Counted from the stretch's first letter, positions 44,077 through 56,348 are shown. The stretch is 64,000 bases of DNA from Podocnemis expansa (GCA_007922195.1 ML681992.1:39724831-39788830), one strand, 5' to 3'. Notes: generated from the sequence alone by a model not told the origin. Program-made: numbers and translations.

Positions 44077-44489
44077 CTATGTCTACACATACATCGTTAT
44101 TTCAAAATAAGTATTTTGAAATGAGTTATTTCAAAATAAGTTAATTCGAATTAAGAAAATGTTCTTTCGAATTAAGGGAAAGCCTGCTATCAAAACGGCT
44201 GTTATTTCGAAATGGTTATTTCGAAATAAGGCCGTTCGGACATGTTGTTTCGAAACAATGGTGTTGTTTCAAAACAACATGTCCAAATGGCCTTATTTCG
44301 AAATAACCATTTCTAAATAACAGCCTGTTCGAAATGAATGGGGTTTAAGCTGTTTCAAAATGACAGTTCTTATTTCAAAATGATGGAGCCCGTCATTTCA
44401 AAAATAAGAACACATCGTGTGGACCTAATCTCTTTTATTTCAAAATAACCAGCGTTATTTCAAAATAAAAGAGATGTGTAGACATACCC
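44077..44489. mobile_element. Harbinger-type MITE
   Basis: Ends are CTATGTCTACACATAC on the left and GTGTAGACATACCC on the right. The interior has dense TTTCGAAA and TTAATTCGAATTAA palindromes and a longer central inverted repeat around 44255. Target duplication unclear. Confidence 0.8.
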
Positions 44490-45007
44490 AATGTTTAGTA
44501 ACCAAGCCACTGACAATTATTGAGATGGACTACCAGTTATTCTGCTTGTTGGTTTTAGCTGTTAAGTGGGCCTTTGCAGAAAACAATAGTAAACTAAAGT
44601 AGCTGGCAGGAGGTAGTCAGTGATCACATGAAGTGAATCTGACCTTACAACCTCCCTCTGATCTGCTTGGAATAAATGTCAGTGAAAACCAGCAAGTCTG
44701 GATATATTTAGACTGTTACCATGGGGAAATATACTGCCAGACTATTCCCTTAAACTGCTTGCTTAACAATTTTTTTTTAGTGACATGTTTCTGTAACATC
44801 TGTTTTTGCATAAGAATTGATTTTGTTTGGTCAGCTATGTAACATTTTTGATTGACACGTCTGTGTAACTGAATATAAGAAAAGAATTGTGGGGCTGGGT
44901 CAAATGGGTCACTTTGTGGACACTTTGGAAAGATCTCCAGATGCAGGTGGAAGGTTGGCTATTGGAAATCTATGTCTGAGTCACCCGAAGACTGCCTTGG
45001 ACTCATG
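44490..45007. other. Intergenic, nothing recognised
   Basis: A 69-codon open frame at 44633-44842 has no recognisable family features. Confidence 0.45.
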
Positions 45008-45455
45008 GGCTATGTCCACACATACATCATTATTTTGAAATAAGCCATTTCAAAATGAGTTATTTTGAAATAAAGTCCTTATTTCAAAATAAATTAATTC
45101 GAATTAACAGTTTGTTAATCCAAATTAAGGGAAAGCCTGCTTTTGAAATAGCCATTGTTTTGAAATGGTTATTTTGAAACGAGGCCATTCAGACATGTTG
45201 TTTTGAAACAGTTGTTTCAAAACAATGGTGTTGTTTCAAAACAACATGTCTGAATGCCGTTGTTTTGAAACAACCGTTTCAAAACAACAGCTATTTTGAT
45301 TAGATGCGAGGTTTAACAGTTTCGAAATAATGGCCGTTATTTTGAAAGAATGGGTCCCGTTGTTTTAAAATAACGGTGTGTCATGTGGACATGCCACTTC
45401 TTATTTCGAAACAACCTCTGTTGTTTCGAAATAAGAAGCCTGTGTGAACATACCC
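45008..45455. mobile_element. Harbinger-type MITE, TSD ATG
   Basis: 448 bases from GGCTATGTCCACAC to GTGTGAACATACCC, flanked by ATG at 45005-45007 and 45456-45458. Left and right ends come from different TIR variants (GTCCACAC and GTTCACAC). TTTCGAAA-rich interior. Confidence 0.82.
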
Positions 45456-46557
45456 ATGGAGTAACTATTATTTTGGAGTACTCTCACCTCTTGTGCTTGA
45501 AACTAATAAGAATGTATTGTCTTAAAATGGGATAAATTGTATTGTAATATTTCAGTCCTACATCTCATATACTTAAGGTTACCAGTCCTATTTTATTTTT
45601 TCTTTCAGGGGGATAAAAAGCAAATTGCATGTCTAAAATTATCCAGTCTGGGAAAATAGTCCTCATGAGTTCTCATTTAGCTTTGCCCAGATGACAGGGT
45701 ATTTCCTGTTACTCTCTTCTTTTTCCCAGGGGTTGTTCTGGCCCTAGCCACCAGATTTCTGCTCACTAGGAAGAAAAGCTTTTGCATATTCAATCATTTT
45801 CTACTATGTGTGCACGCGTGCACGTGCGCGCGCACACACACACACACACACACGCACAGAGTAAATAAATCAATCCCAGCCCTGCCAGCACCCAAGAAAT
45901 AGAAACAACACAGCTGTATGTATTGATTCCTAACATAATCAAAAATAAAAAGAATAATTGACATTTAAGACTAGCTGGCTCCTGAGTTTAGCAACTAACA
46001 TTATGGATTGAATTTACTGTTGTATTTTAATTGTGATATACAAATATTATATGTCTATATACACTGTATTGTCCACACTGTTTAATACAAACTTTGTAAG
46101 TTCACTGTTAAAGCTATAAAATCTCTTCAGGTAGGATTTTATGAAAACCACAATACAACATAAAGTTAATTTCTTGCTATCCAAATATTGAAGAGTTAGA
46201 GACAAAAGAAAAGATCTGGTCTGAGACAAGATTTGGAGAGAGATGGAGATGTTGCAGAGATATGGAAGGGCTGTTACATGTAGTAGGAACCATTGGAAAG
46301 GAAGATTTTGAACTAACAGTAATGATATGGTGGAAAAGGAAAGAGAGGAAATTAATGCTAAACAGTATCAGTGTAAGGGTCTTGTATTGTATAATAATCA
46401 ACTATATAAATAATTATATTCAAGTAAGGACATTTCAAAGAATATTAGTGTTAGGAAATACAAAAATTAAGTTTGCTCATGAATTTTCAATTATGTATGT
46501 ATGCATTATGGTACGGTCTTTAGTTACATGATCCTACATTATTTTGTTCCACATGAC
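45456..46557. other. Intergenic with alternating purine-pyrimidine tract
   Basis: 45808-45856 is a mixed tgtgcacgcgtgcacgtgcg then (CA)n run. The rest is AT-rich without recognised genes. Confidence 0.6.
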
Positions 46558-46565
46558 CTCTACCT

Positions 46566-46877
46566 CAGTGGTTCCCAACCTGTGGCACATGGACCACTGG
46601 TGGTCTGCAGGGGTACTGCAGGTGGTCTGTGAGGGGGGAAAAAGAAAGATAATTACTACAGGTAAAGGTACTGCGATGAGTGCAGTATGTTTGTGAGTCA
46701 GCATAATAAATTATTAGAAATAACTGTGTTTTTAATACCCCTTGATATATAAGTTTTACTACTGTCAGCCACAGGCTTTGTTAAAAATGTTTAAAACAGT
46801 TTGCTTGCATGGTGGTCCGCAAAAGCTTTTGATGACAATGCAGTGGTCCACACAAAGGTAAAGGTTGGGAACTGCTG
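46566..46877. mobile_element. hAT MITE with perfect 8-bp target duplication
   Basis: 312 bases from CAGTGGTTCCCAACC to GGTTGGGAACTGCTG. CTCTACCT flanks both sides (46558-46565 and 46878-46885). Shares termini with 27537-28720 and 49788-50228. Confidence 0.95.
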
Positions 46878-46885
46878 CTCTACCT

Positions 46886-47232
46886 CATTCCATGTACAGG
46901 ATGGACTGTGCTCAGGGAATGGATAACTATTAAATATTTTGTTTTATCCTCACTGGTTGAACTGTGGCCCCCAACTGATTTGCTTTGTCCAATTAAAAAA
47001 AGATATTGTCTTTTATTATTATTTCTCTTTTGATGGCACCCAGACAGGAGCCTCTCAGTACAGATGAAGAAGAATCCCTAGCCCAAGAACCTAACACATG
47101 TGTAGACATGATGCTATAATAGGGTCACAAGCCACCATTTCTGGCACATTCTGGGAACTAAGTCCTTTGGGTGGGAAACTCAAAAGAAGACTATTGTTGC
47201 AAGGGATTTGAGTTAGGGACTAACTGAGAGAC
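46886..47232. other. Intergenic; possible L2/MIR-like scrap
   Basis: gatggcacccagacaggagc near 47033 is reminiscent of the old repeat at 54034 but too short to assign. Confidence 0.3.
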
Positions 47233-47607
47233 CAGGGCTGGCTCAGGGGCTTTGGCGCCCCAAGTCGGATTTTGATGTTGTGCCTCTGCCCCCACCAGGT
47301 GGGGAGGTGGCAGGGGCCAGAATCCAGCCTCCACTCTGGCCTGGCTCACCCCGCCCCCAGGGTAGGGAACAAACGGCCCAGGGGTGGAGCAGGCCAGCCC
47401 AGGGGCCAGGCTCCACTCTGTTGCCCCTCCTCTAGGCCAGCTGTTCAGCCCTGGGGGTTGGGGCGGGCCGGCTCAGAGACAGAGTGAGAGAGTGGAGCCC
47501 GAGCCAGGGGCTGGCCTGCTTCGCCCCTGGTGCTGCCTTGCGGCCATCCTTAGGCAAATGGCAACCTGAACTAGAACCTCATTTGCTTAGTGGTCGAACT
47601 GGCCCTA
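47233..47607. mobile_element. Candidate hAT-type MITE, GC-rich
   Basis: Begins cagggctggctc and ends gaactggcccta, giving an imperfect inverted repeat. Flanks tgagagac and ccagagac match at six of eight positions. GC-rich interior with non-convincing frames. Confidence 0.5.
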
Positions 47608-48672
47608 CCAGAGACCGTACTTTATAACTACGCTCATATAAGGCTTCTGTTTCAGCATAAACTGATTTATGCAGTGAGCTGCTTCTAACCTGGATTACCA
47701 GATGCATGTTGTAGTAATAAAGAGAAAGGGCTGATTCTCCTGTGTGGTTATTTACACCTGTGCAATGTGGCTATAAAATGCTACCAAATCAGAATTCACC
47801 ATTCATTGACCCTGGTGGCACTGTTTTATGGTCACTTTGCACAATTGTAAAAGACTGCGCAAGGTGCAAAGCAATAGGGAATCAAGCCAAAAAGGCCATT
47901 CTAGACTTTTACACACAGGAGGAAGTAATCTTGAGCAAATCATTAAATAGTATCAGGCTAAAAACCTTCTCAGAAGAACTTTGGTTTTATTTGTGTAGAA
48001 TTGTTTCTAATGTTAAGAATGTACAATTAAATCTAAGAAAGAAGAGATGGTTCTTTCTCTGTAAATAGCCCCAAGAAACTTGTGACATATTATTTAAGTG
48101 TTGATGCTGCACCTCACTTTAGTGAAGAGACTCTTTACACTAAGAAGGCTGGAACACAGAGTAGGTGTTATAAAGACAAGTACAATCTAAATCTCTTTAA
48201 GCTAAATCTTAGGATGAAAGTTTGACAGTCACTTTTGTTCCAAGCAATCGTCTAACGAAGTAACACAATCATAAAAAAAGAAGAGACTCATCAATAACAA
48301 AACTAAATCTTACAGCTGCTCTAGAAAGGGTTCAAGGGATCCATTAATTTCAAAATAATCTGTTAGTTGTTACCTGCTTTAATAAATTATGTCCATCTTC
48401 TGCAAATTGGGCATTTATTAAGCCTATATTTTAAAACTAGGAGTTTAGGAACTGATGAGCACAGATCATGATCAAACATAGCATACCAGACTCTGCAAGC
48501 TTCCCCCTTGAAATACCTTTGAAAATCCACTGCTCTATACTTTCAGGTCTGCTTATGAGGGTGTAGAAGACATTCCCTGAGAGCAAGATGTGGCCATCAA
48601 AAATCAGTCACTGTATAAGTCTTTTCATTTGGACTTATACTTTAGTCCAAGATATTATCAATGATACAACAC
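47608..48672. other. Intergenic, nothing recognised
   Basis: A frame of 108 codons at 47742-48068 resembles no family I know and lies in AT-rich sequence. Confidence 0.4.
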
Positions 48673-48675
48673 TTA

Positions 48676-49773
48676 GGGTATGTCTACACTTAGACTGTTA
48701 CTTTGAATAGACTCAATTTGAACTAATCAAGTTGAACTAATTATGATTAGTCTAGACTGAATCAATTCAAACTAACATGGCCAGAGTAGGAAAACCAATT
48801 TGAAACAGAATGTCCATGAACTGGACTTGCTACTTCAAATTGGAGCAGGGGCACCATGGGAGGTGTGGCAACATGGCCCCCTAGTAGGGCCATGTCACCA
48901 CCCAATCCTCTGCCCCACTCCAAGCCCTCTGACCTGGACACAGGGAAAAGCATCCTTTGCCCAGCTCCAGCCACCCGCTGGGCAGGGGATGTTTTTCCTC
49001 ATCGTGGGCTCAGATGGCAGGAGCCAGGCAGGGGAATGATTTCCCCTGCCAGGGCTCCCTGGGCCTGGGCACCCCCACCCTCCACACAGCGGGGGGGAGG
49101 CAGGAGAAGGGAATCCCCCCATGTTGTCAGTGCAGCTGGAGGAATCCGTTCCCCCTGCCCGGCTGTGCTGTCAGCTTGGGGTGGGGGAACCCCTTGGCCC
49201 GGAGCTGTCGGCAGCAGAGGGAATGGGGGAGAAGTGATTCTGTTGGCCCGCACTGACAGCTCGGGGCCAAGGGGTTTCCCCAGCCCCAAGCTGACAGCAC
49301 AGCCGTGCAGGGGAGAAGGGATCCCTGCCGCTTCTCCCCTGTGGGCAGCCAGTGGTGCTGGACCAGGGGCTGGGGTCCCTGTTCCCACCCAGGGGACAGG
49401 AACTCCATTGCTCCCCCAGCCTGATGTGGCTGGGGGGGGTGAAGGCACCTTTGGGGCTGCTGCTCCAGGTGCTGAAGGGCTGGTCTTCCTCCCAGGGTGC
49501 ATGGCACCCTGGGACTATGGTCAACCCTTCTGAATTCGAACTGACTTTAGTTCAAATACATACGTTTACACAGCATCAGTTCGAAGCTGAGGGTTTGAAC
49601 TGATGATCACTTCGAAGTTATGGGAGGTTTTGTAACTTCGAAGCAATCACTTGTCCATTCGACCTAAGGGAAGCCTTAGGTCGAACTGGCCAAGTGCTGT
49701 GTAAACAGGTCTTTTTTTTAAATTCGACCTAATGTTTATTAGGTTGAATTTAAGTGTGTGTGTAGACATACCC
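48676..49773. mobile_element. Non-autonomous Harbinger derivative, TSD TTA
   Basis: 1098 bases; GGGTATGTCTACAC on the left, GTGTGTAGACATACCC on the right, TTA at 48673-48675 and 49774-49776. The left subterminal block (catgggaggtgtggcaacat) and the right one (gaagttatgggaggttttgt, gacctaagggaagccttagg) match the ends of the 5 kb element at 23907-28905. It is therefore an internal-deletion relative with both genes gone. The centre is GC-rich and contains a long foldback. Confidence 0.92.
49151..49313. repeat. 59-base GC-rich inverted repeat in the Harbinger derivative
   Basis: Arms 49151-49209 (ccccctgcccggctgtgctg to ggagctgtc) and 49254-49313 (gacagctcggggccaagggg to gccgtgcagggg), with a spacer of about 44 bases. 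Only a handful of mismatches by eye; pairing weakens beyond. Confidence 0.88.
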
Positions 49774-49787
49774 TTAATGCTTTAGAG

Positions 49788-50228
49788 CAGTGGTTCCCAA
49801 TCTTGTTCTTTACACAGACCACTGTATCATTATCAAAAGCTTTCTCGGACAACTGCCCTGCAGTCCACAGCCCTGAGCCCCTTACCATGTCCCTCCCTTC
49901 CCCACGACCCTGCACTCCCTGGTTCTGAGCACTTTACTGTGCCAGCTGTCTGCTTTTCCTGCCCTGCAGACCACATGCAGTGCAGCCCTGCACTCCCCAG
50001 CCTCCAGCACCTTAACCATGCCTCTGTTCGCCACAGCTCTGCACTGCCCTGCCAGGAGGATCTTAAGCCCTCCCCCCCCCCCATCCTCTTGCTCTCCCCA
50101 GCCATAAGCCTGTTACTGCCTCTTGACCCGTGCGGCCTTGCATTTTTCCCAGTCTGTTCCCCCATGGACCACCTGCAGTGCCCTTGTGGACTACCAGTGG
50201 TCCATGGACCACAGGATGGGAATTGCTA
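49788..50228. mobile_element. hAT MITE, 441 bases
   Basis: Begins CAGTGGTTCCCAATC and ends GATGGGAATTGCTA. CTTTAGAG (49780-49787) and CCTTAGAG (50229-50236) are a target duplication with one change. It begins only 14 bases after the Harbinger derivative ends. Confidence 0.85.
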
Positions 50229-50236
50229 CCTTAGAG

Positions 50237-51474
50237 GATCGGTGTATTAAAGACATTACATATGGCATTTGGTTTATCACGCTACTATAATAGGCATCAA
50301 TCCCGTCACTTTTACTCAAAGTGTGGAGCACTTACTCATGTAAGTAGTCAGTGCAACTATTCATGTAAGTTTGATTTAATGTAAATAAGGGTGACAGAAC
50401 TAACACACAGTATACAGCTAATTCATGAGTAGCAAATGCATTGGACAATGCAATGTTCTTTGAGATGTAAGGCTTAGCTTTTATTATTTCTAGGAAACCA
50501 GTTCATAAGAACACCTTTAGGAAATGGCTTCACATAAACATTAATGAAAATAAACCCAACATTATCCAAACTTTGTAGTGCCAAACTTTCAAAAATTAAT
50601 AACATACTATGTACTTGCTGGGGACAAGGGGATCTGAGTGGCTTATGCTGGCACAGAACTTCTGGTACAAAAATTTGTTAATGTGCATTTTGGCGATATA
50701 GAGAGCATGATTCTGATGATCCTATCATGTTGTGTAGCAGCTTAATGCTTTTGGCTTCAGTAGAGCTGCTCCTAACTTGTGTGAACGAGAGAAATATCAG
50801 CCCCACTGGATGTTTTAATATCAATTAATAATTAGCCATTTCTTGCTCATTCATATTGCAACACGCATTTAAATAATAAAGGTGCTGAGAAAAATTTATT
50901 GAAACACAGACCAAAAATCTGTAGATCATGCAGTTCTTACTCAGATGAATAAGAGTTCCCATTGGTTTAAATGAGTTTTGCTTGAATAAGTACAAATAGA
51001 AACTTTAGGTGTTGACACACTCAAGATCAAGTAAGATCTTTTAATTTGATGTATTTTTGTCAGTTTTGGTAAAGTGAGTGTCTTCAAATAATCCCCTGTT
51101 TTTAGAAAGTTTTCATTTACCATTTACTTGCAGTTAATTCACAGCACACTAGTTGCATGCTCTGGATCACTCTGCTAATGCAAGAGTGCCATACAACTCT
51201 CTTACCCTGCCAATTCTGCTGGGTTTGCAGCTGGCCCATGGCATGCATCCACAAAGGAACTAAGGCACTGTGTAATGCTCAGAGTGGAGTTTTCTAACTT
51301 TTAGGCAGCTGGAAGAGCCCCAGAGAAGCACTGGCATCCACAAAGCCTGAGTTTGGTGCCTAGGCTTGCTGGACAGTGCATGAAGATAGGAGCCTATGAA
51401 TGCAAACCACAAAAGCCACTATGCTTGATGGAGAGCTATTTAAGCTAGCAAATGGGAGCTGCTGAGGACAGAGA
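50237..51474. other. Intergenic, nothing recognised
   Basis: AT-rich. Short frames on both strands lack features. Confidence 0.45.
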
Positions 51475-51850
51475 TATGCCCTGCTCTGGACTCTCTCCAA
51501 TTTGTCCATAGTCTTCCTAACATGTGATGCCCAGAACTGGATACAGTACTTCACCTAAGTCCTCAGCAATGCCAAGTAGAGTGGGACACACTCCTATTAA
51601 TACTCCCCAGAATGAGATTTGCCTTTTCAATGACTCCATCATACTATTGACCCATATTCAATGTGTGATTCTCTGTAACCCCCAGGTCCTTTTCAGCAGT
51701 ACAACCAACCTTGCCAGTTAGTCCCCTATCTTGTAGCTAAATGTTTGATTTTTCCTTCCTAACTGTTGTACTTTTCATTTGTCTTTACTGAATTTCATTT
51801 TGCTGATTTCAGATCATTTCTCTAATTTGTCAAGGCTGTCCTAGTTTGAC
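51475..51850 (-). mobile_element. CR1 LINE fragment, antisense
   Basis: tggactctctccaatttgtc, gtgatgcccagaactggata and ctgaatttcattttgctgat are the reverse of the CR1 reverse transcriptase 3' part. The minus frame near 51500-51554 reads [21 protein letters not shown]. Truncated at both sides. Confidence 0.88.
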
Positions 51851-52879
51851 AGCAACACTGCTTTTTGAGTACAGCCTTTCAACCTGTTTATGTGACTTTT
51901 GTGTTTGAAGACTAAAACTGTATTCAGAAGAATGGGCCTTAACAGACTTTGGGGTGTAGTGTAGATCTTTAATGGGCTAATGGGGATGGGCTTTAAAGAT
52001 CTCTCTAAGAAAGACAAATAGTTATAAACTCCACATAATGGCTAACTGTGCATAATATCATTTACCTTAATTTACAGTATATTCCCCTGTAATTTGTCCT
52101 AGCAACATGTTTGCAACCTCTTAGGCCTAACAGTAGCTTCACACAGGGCTAGAGGCCATGGAAAGACTCTTGGTAAATGTATGCCTTTGAATTCCCCTGA
52201 ACAAATGCTTCACAGAGAAACATTTTTTGAAAAGACTATTCCATACAGAAAAATATCTTCAGTGTTGGTATGTTCATATCTTGACAGAGCTGAAAGACTG
52301 GTGTGTTGAGTCTTTGTACTTTGAGTCTAGCCCATTAGCTACTGCTGCTTGAACCAAAACTCTTATATATGTTATAAAATACATATATAGTTACGTATAT
52401 ATAATACAGTTGTATTATATAACACATTTATTTTATATGTATATTTAAGTTGATATAACACATTTGATTTGCCAAGTGGTACTTTTGTCAGCAAAGAAAA
52501 AAGCCGTCTGATATTAAAAGACTAAAACATATTTGTTCTTGCTATTTTATTTTTCAGGCTCTGTTGTCTTCTCAGGAAAAAATAAAACAAAAATACAGTG
52601 CAATAAACTGAAAGGTAACTCACTCATGAGTGTGTGTTATAGGTATGCTCAATGCCAATCCAAAGTGAATATGAATCTTTTACAATTCCCAGCCAGTGAG
52701 GTTAAGCACAAAAGCCAGCTGTGCTTTTAGTTCTGATTGTCCTCTGTTCAATCTGTGGGACGTTGACCATGATGGTGGCACCTCAGGCTCATTCTGACTG
52801 ATGGGTTACAAAATGAGAAAGTCTAACAACTGAATCAGGGTTAGCTGCATGGGCTCAGTCTGTCTGTGATGAACCTCAT
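51851..52879. other. Intergenic, nothing recognised
   Basis: Includes an AT-only stretch with tatata runs at 52360-52450. Confidence 0.5.
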
Positions 52880-53330
52880 TATTTCCATAATATCTGAACA
52901 CCTCAAAACACTGCTGTGAGGTAGGGAAATGAGGTTATCCCCATTTTACAGAAGAGGAAATTGAGACTCAGAGAGGCTAAGGGCATGTCTACACTGCCCT
53001 ACCATTCAGTGTACAGGGATTGTGAATAGAGGTTTGCAGCAGTTCCCCATATGGACACTATGGGTGTAAACTGAAGGGCTCCTACTTGACATTAATGTGG
53101 GCCAGCTTGAAGTGGATGATGTAAAAGCAATCTAGAAACCTTTTGGTTCATGCTCACAGAATCCACATGGGGGAACCACACTGTGGCACTTTGGTGCACA
53201 CTGCAGTTCACATAGCTTTCTTCTAAACTATTGGGGAGCATAGACAAACCCCAAATGACCTCCCCAGGATCACAGAGGAAATGGATGGTGGTTCAGGGAT
53301 TTGACTGTATATCTCCCTTGCTCTAGAGTA
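52880..53330 (+). repeat. MIR SINE, interrupted by a MITE
   Basis: Left piece: ggttatccccattttacaga, agaggaaattgagactcaga, gaggctaa (to 52980). Right piece: aatgacctccccaggatcac (from 53253). Together they follow the MIR consensus across the insertion. Confidence 0.8.
52981..53252. mobile_element. MITE inserted in a MIR
   Basis: Begins GGGCATGTCTACACTG and ends gcatagacaaacccc, a degraded Harbinger-like terminal repeat. The flanks TAA (left) and (c)AA (right) are compatible with a 3-bp duplication. Interior not TTCGAA-rich, so a different subfamily. Confidence 0.65.
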
Positions 53331-54033
53331 CTCGTCTTAGCCTCTGGCCATCCTTTCTTTCTGTAGCATTATGCCTAATTTTTTGCAAGGAGGGGGGGGC
53401 AGATATGTAATTCAAATAGGATTGAATCTCAAACTTCTTACTCAGTTTATGTTCAGTAAGTGCCCCATACATATGTTTCAGAGCAATTGACACAGGTCTC
53501 ACCAATTTTTTTGGGTGAGGATGGAGTGTATAAAAAAACCTGATGTAGCAGGATTTACAAACAAAAGAGGAAAAAAATAAAACAGGGCACTTAATTTGGG
53601 GTGTTGAAATGATGTCAAAATCCAATGGATTTCTTGAGGCCCCTTCCAGCACTACATTTCTATCATTCTATAATGAATACAGTTGTATACTCTCTTTACT
53701 TACCATTCCAACACATATTGTCATATTTTAACTTCACTTCTGACAGTCTGATTGCACTCTGGCAGCTGTTCTTAAGATAAGGCATAAAGGATGAGTGTTT
53801 ACTGGAGAAATGGAAGCTTCCACATATCATCTCCAGTGGAAAATCACTACTTGCAGTTATGTGTATTGTAGATTTTCTTCCCAGATTCTTCAGCACTAAT
53901 AATGCGTGTAGTATTCTCAACCTTTTGTAAAGCCTTGGTGCTGAGGGACTTTAGTATGCATTTTCACACAGAGGTCCAGCAGAAATTTGTTTATTTTTAA
54001 TTTGCTTCTTCAATTACGCATTTGGAAGTATTT
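53331..54033. other. Intergenic with a CR1 terminal scrap
   Basis: ttgaggccccttccagcact and ttctatcattctata at 53633-53672 are a plus-strand CR1 3' end. Nothing else recognised. Confidence 0.55.
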
Positions 54034-54345
54034 CACATTTAGTAACCATGTTTAGTACAAGAGTGCCTAGGGACCAATCCAGCTCAGGGTTCCATTGTGC
54101 TAGGCACTGTAGGAACACAGAGTTGTAGACAGTCCTTGCTCCAAATAACTTGCAATCTCATTAGGGAAGAGAGACACATGGTAGGAGACAGAAGTATAAC
54201 CATGGAAGCACAGAGAACAATGTTCACTATGCTTCTGTGGTTATACTTTTGTCTCCTACCATGTGGCTCTCTTCACTAGTGAAAGTGTAAGTTCTTTGGA
54301 GCAGGGACTGCTTGGAGATGTCTATGGGCCAGGAAGGGTTATAGT
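54034..54345. repeat. L2/MIR-like repeat as a large palindrome
   Basis: The plus copy (ccattgtgctaggcactgta, gacagtccttgctccaaata, acatggtaggagacagaag) is followed head to head by a reverse copy. The closest pairing is 54178-54222 with 54227-54270, extending to about 54130-54330. Confidence 0.7.
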
Positions 54346-56345
54346 TAAGAGTGGATAACATAAACTCAGTGAAAGAAAAGGGAGCTGGGACACCAAAGGA
54401 AAGGGAGTGGGGAAGAGGTGGATAGAAGTGAGGGTGTGGCGTGCTTTCCAGGGATCTGAAATTCTTTTTACACTGCAGCAAAGGAGGCTCTCTCCAGGAC
54501 CCTTTTACTGCTGTAAAGATACTAACTTTCTTCATGCAAAATGTGTGATTTGACATCTGAACATCAATGAACAATCAGACATGTAAGTTCCAGGTTTCTG
54601 CCTAATGCGTCAGACTTGGGCCCAGTTGAACCATTTCTGGGACAAGCACAACCCCAGTATGTTGTAGAGAATAGTTCAGGTGAGTGAATAGACTATGTGG
54701 GACTGATGAACACTTGTATGGTCATGTGCATCTCTATGTCATGGATAAAAAACTCTACTGTTCTGATCTGGTAACATTTTATGACCATTTTGCAAAGCAG
54801 TAAATGATTGCAAAAGGTGCCAGACAGTAGAGCAGCAGGCCCAGAGAGGCTGAACCCTGATGAGAATGCAATATGTGATGGAGTTTTTTTATTTTGAAGT
54901 GTGATGGTGGCAACATTTATGCAAATGAGACAGGCCTAGTGATTGAAATGTGCTTCTTCATATTTGTGATGAGCTAATTTTCTATTGCTATATAAAATAA
55001 CCAAATAAAATTAAGAATGTGGTCCTGATTCACCACTTTATTACTCCAGCTTTATGCTGATGTTGTTCCATCCATTTCTATGGAACAGCTGTGGTGTAAA
55101 ACTGGTGTATCTCAGTTGTGTGTCAGACTCTTCTTTCCCACTTATGCTGTAACAACGTCAGATGTGTGAATGAAAGCAGTAGGCGTTAGTGATGGAAGTA
55201 CTGTAATTATTCATTTTACGTGAGAAAGAAGGAAAGAGCTAGGTCGGCTCGAAATGTTCAAAATTATCTTTGAACTGCAGTAAAATGCAGTAGATGCACA
55301 TTAAACTTTCATATCTGAGTCTGGATAACTAGCAAAGAATGGATGAAGGAAACTGAGATTAGATTCTGACATATTAGTTTCAGATGATGTAGCTTGGTAC
55401 ATGTTTTCCCGTGCCCTGAAAATATGGAATTTGCTTTCTTTTGACATGAAAGCTAAATCATATGAACTTCAAAAGAAAATACAGTTTCTGTTTACATTGC
55501 TTATAAATTGGAACATCCTTGCCCCAGTAATTCATGCTGCATGGATGTCCTTTCCTTGACAATAAAATGAAAACATTAGTTTGTATCATCCCCCAGAATC
55601 TATTTAAGGATTTTCTTGGTGTTTAAGGTCATTGGTTTTCAAACAGGAAGTGGAGACATGCTGTGGGAAAAATCTCTAATATAAATATTTGAAGAATATT
55701 GATATAGTATAAAATTAACCAAATATAAAAAGAATAAGAAATAAACTCAAATTTTACAGCTATCAGAAAAATCTAACAGTCATTTCAGATATATCAGGTG
55801 TTTTAATGAATAAAATGTAGTGGAGGAAGTACCACGTTTGAATTTTCATGAAGTATTCTGGGGTCACTCTCAGGATATTGTACCAAATAGAAAATGTATA
55901 AAGAAGGTGAATAAATGGTAACAGCAATGAGACAAAAAACACCGCTGTCTGTATTAAAAATTGATTGATGCACAAGAAACAGAGAAATCTTAGTAAGAAT
56001 GACACATTATCACTATTTTCATGCATTTGTTCTGCAGTAGCATCCAAACATTTTGTAAAGATGTGATGAATAGTATCAGAAGTAGCATAGAGTTTAAAGG
56101 GATAAGGATAGATTAAAAAAACCCTGAGATGTGGCCAGAAAGAGGTCTTTAGGCACTTCAGTGAGGGCAATTTCACTGGTCCAGTGAGGGGGGAAGCTAA
56201 ACTGGATACAGTTCAGTGCTGCAGGAGAGGAACTCAAAGCAATGACTGTGTACAGCATAATCAATGAGTTTAGAGGTGAAGAGAAACAGGAAGAGAATAA
56301 AGAGGTTGGTGAGTTGAGAGACAGCTCATCAGGTTGGGGAGACTG
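54346..56345. other. Intergenic, nothing recognised
   Basis: Two kilobases of AT-rich sequence. A minus frame of 137 codons at 55763-56176 is AT-driven and hydrophobic, with no family match. Confidence 0.45.
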
Positions 56346-56348
56346 TGA

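Noticed and set aside
48856..49533. Plus-strand open frame of 225 codons
   Set aside because: Spans the GC-rich foldback of a Harbinger derivative. Frames are open on both strands because of base composition.
52380..52450. AT-rich block as a matrix attachment site or origin
   Set aside because: Only base composition supports it; no specific motif.
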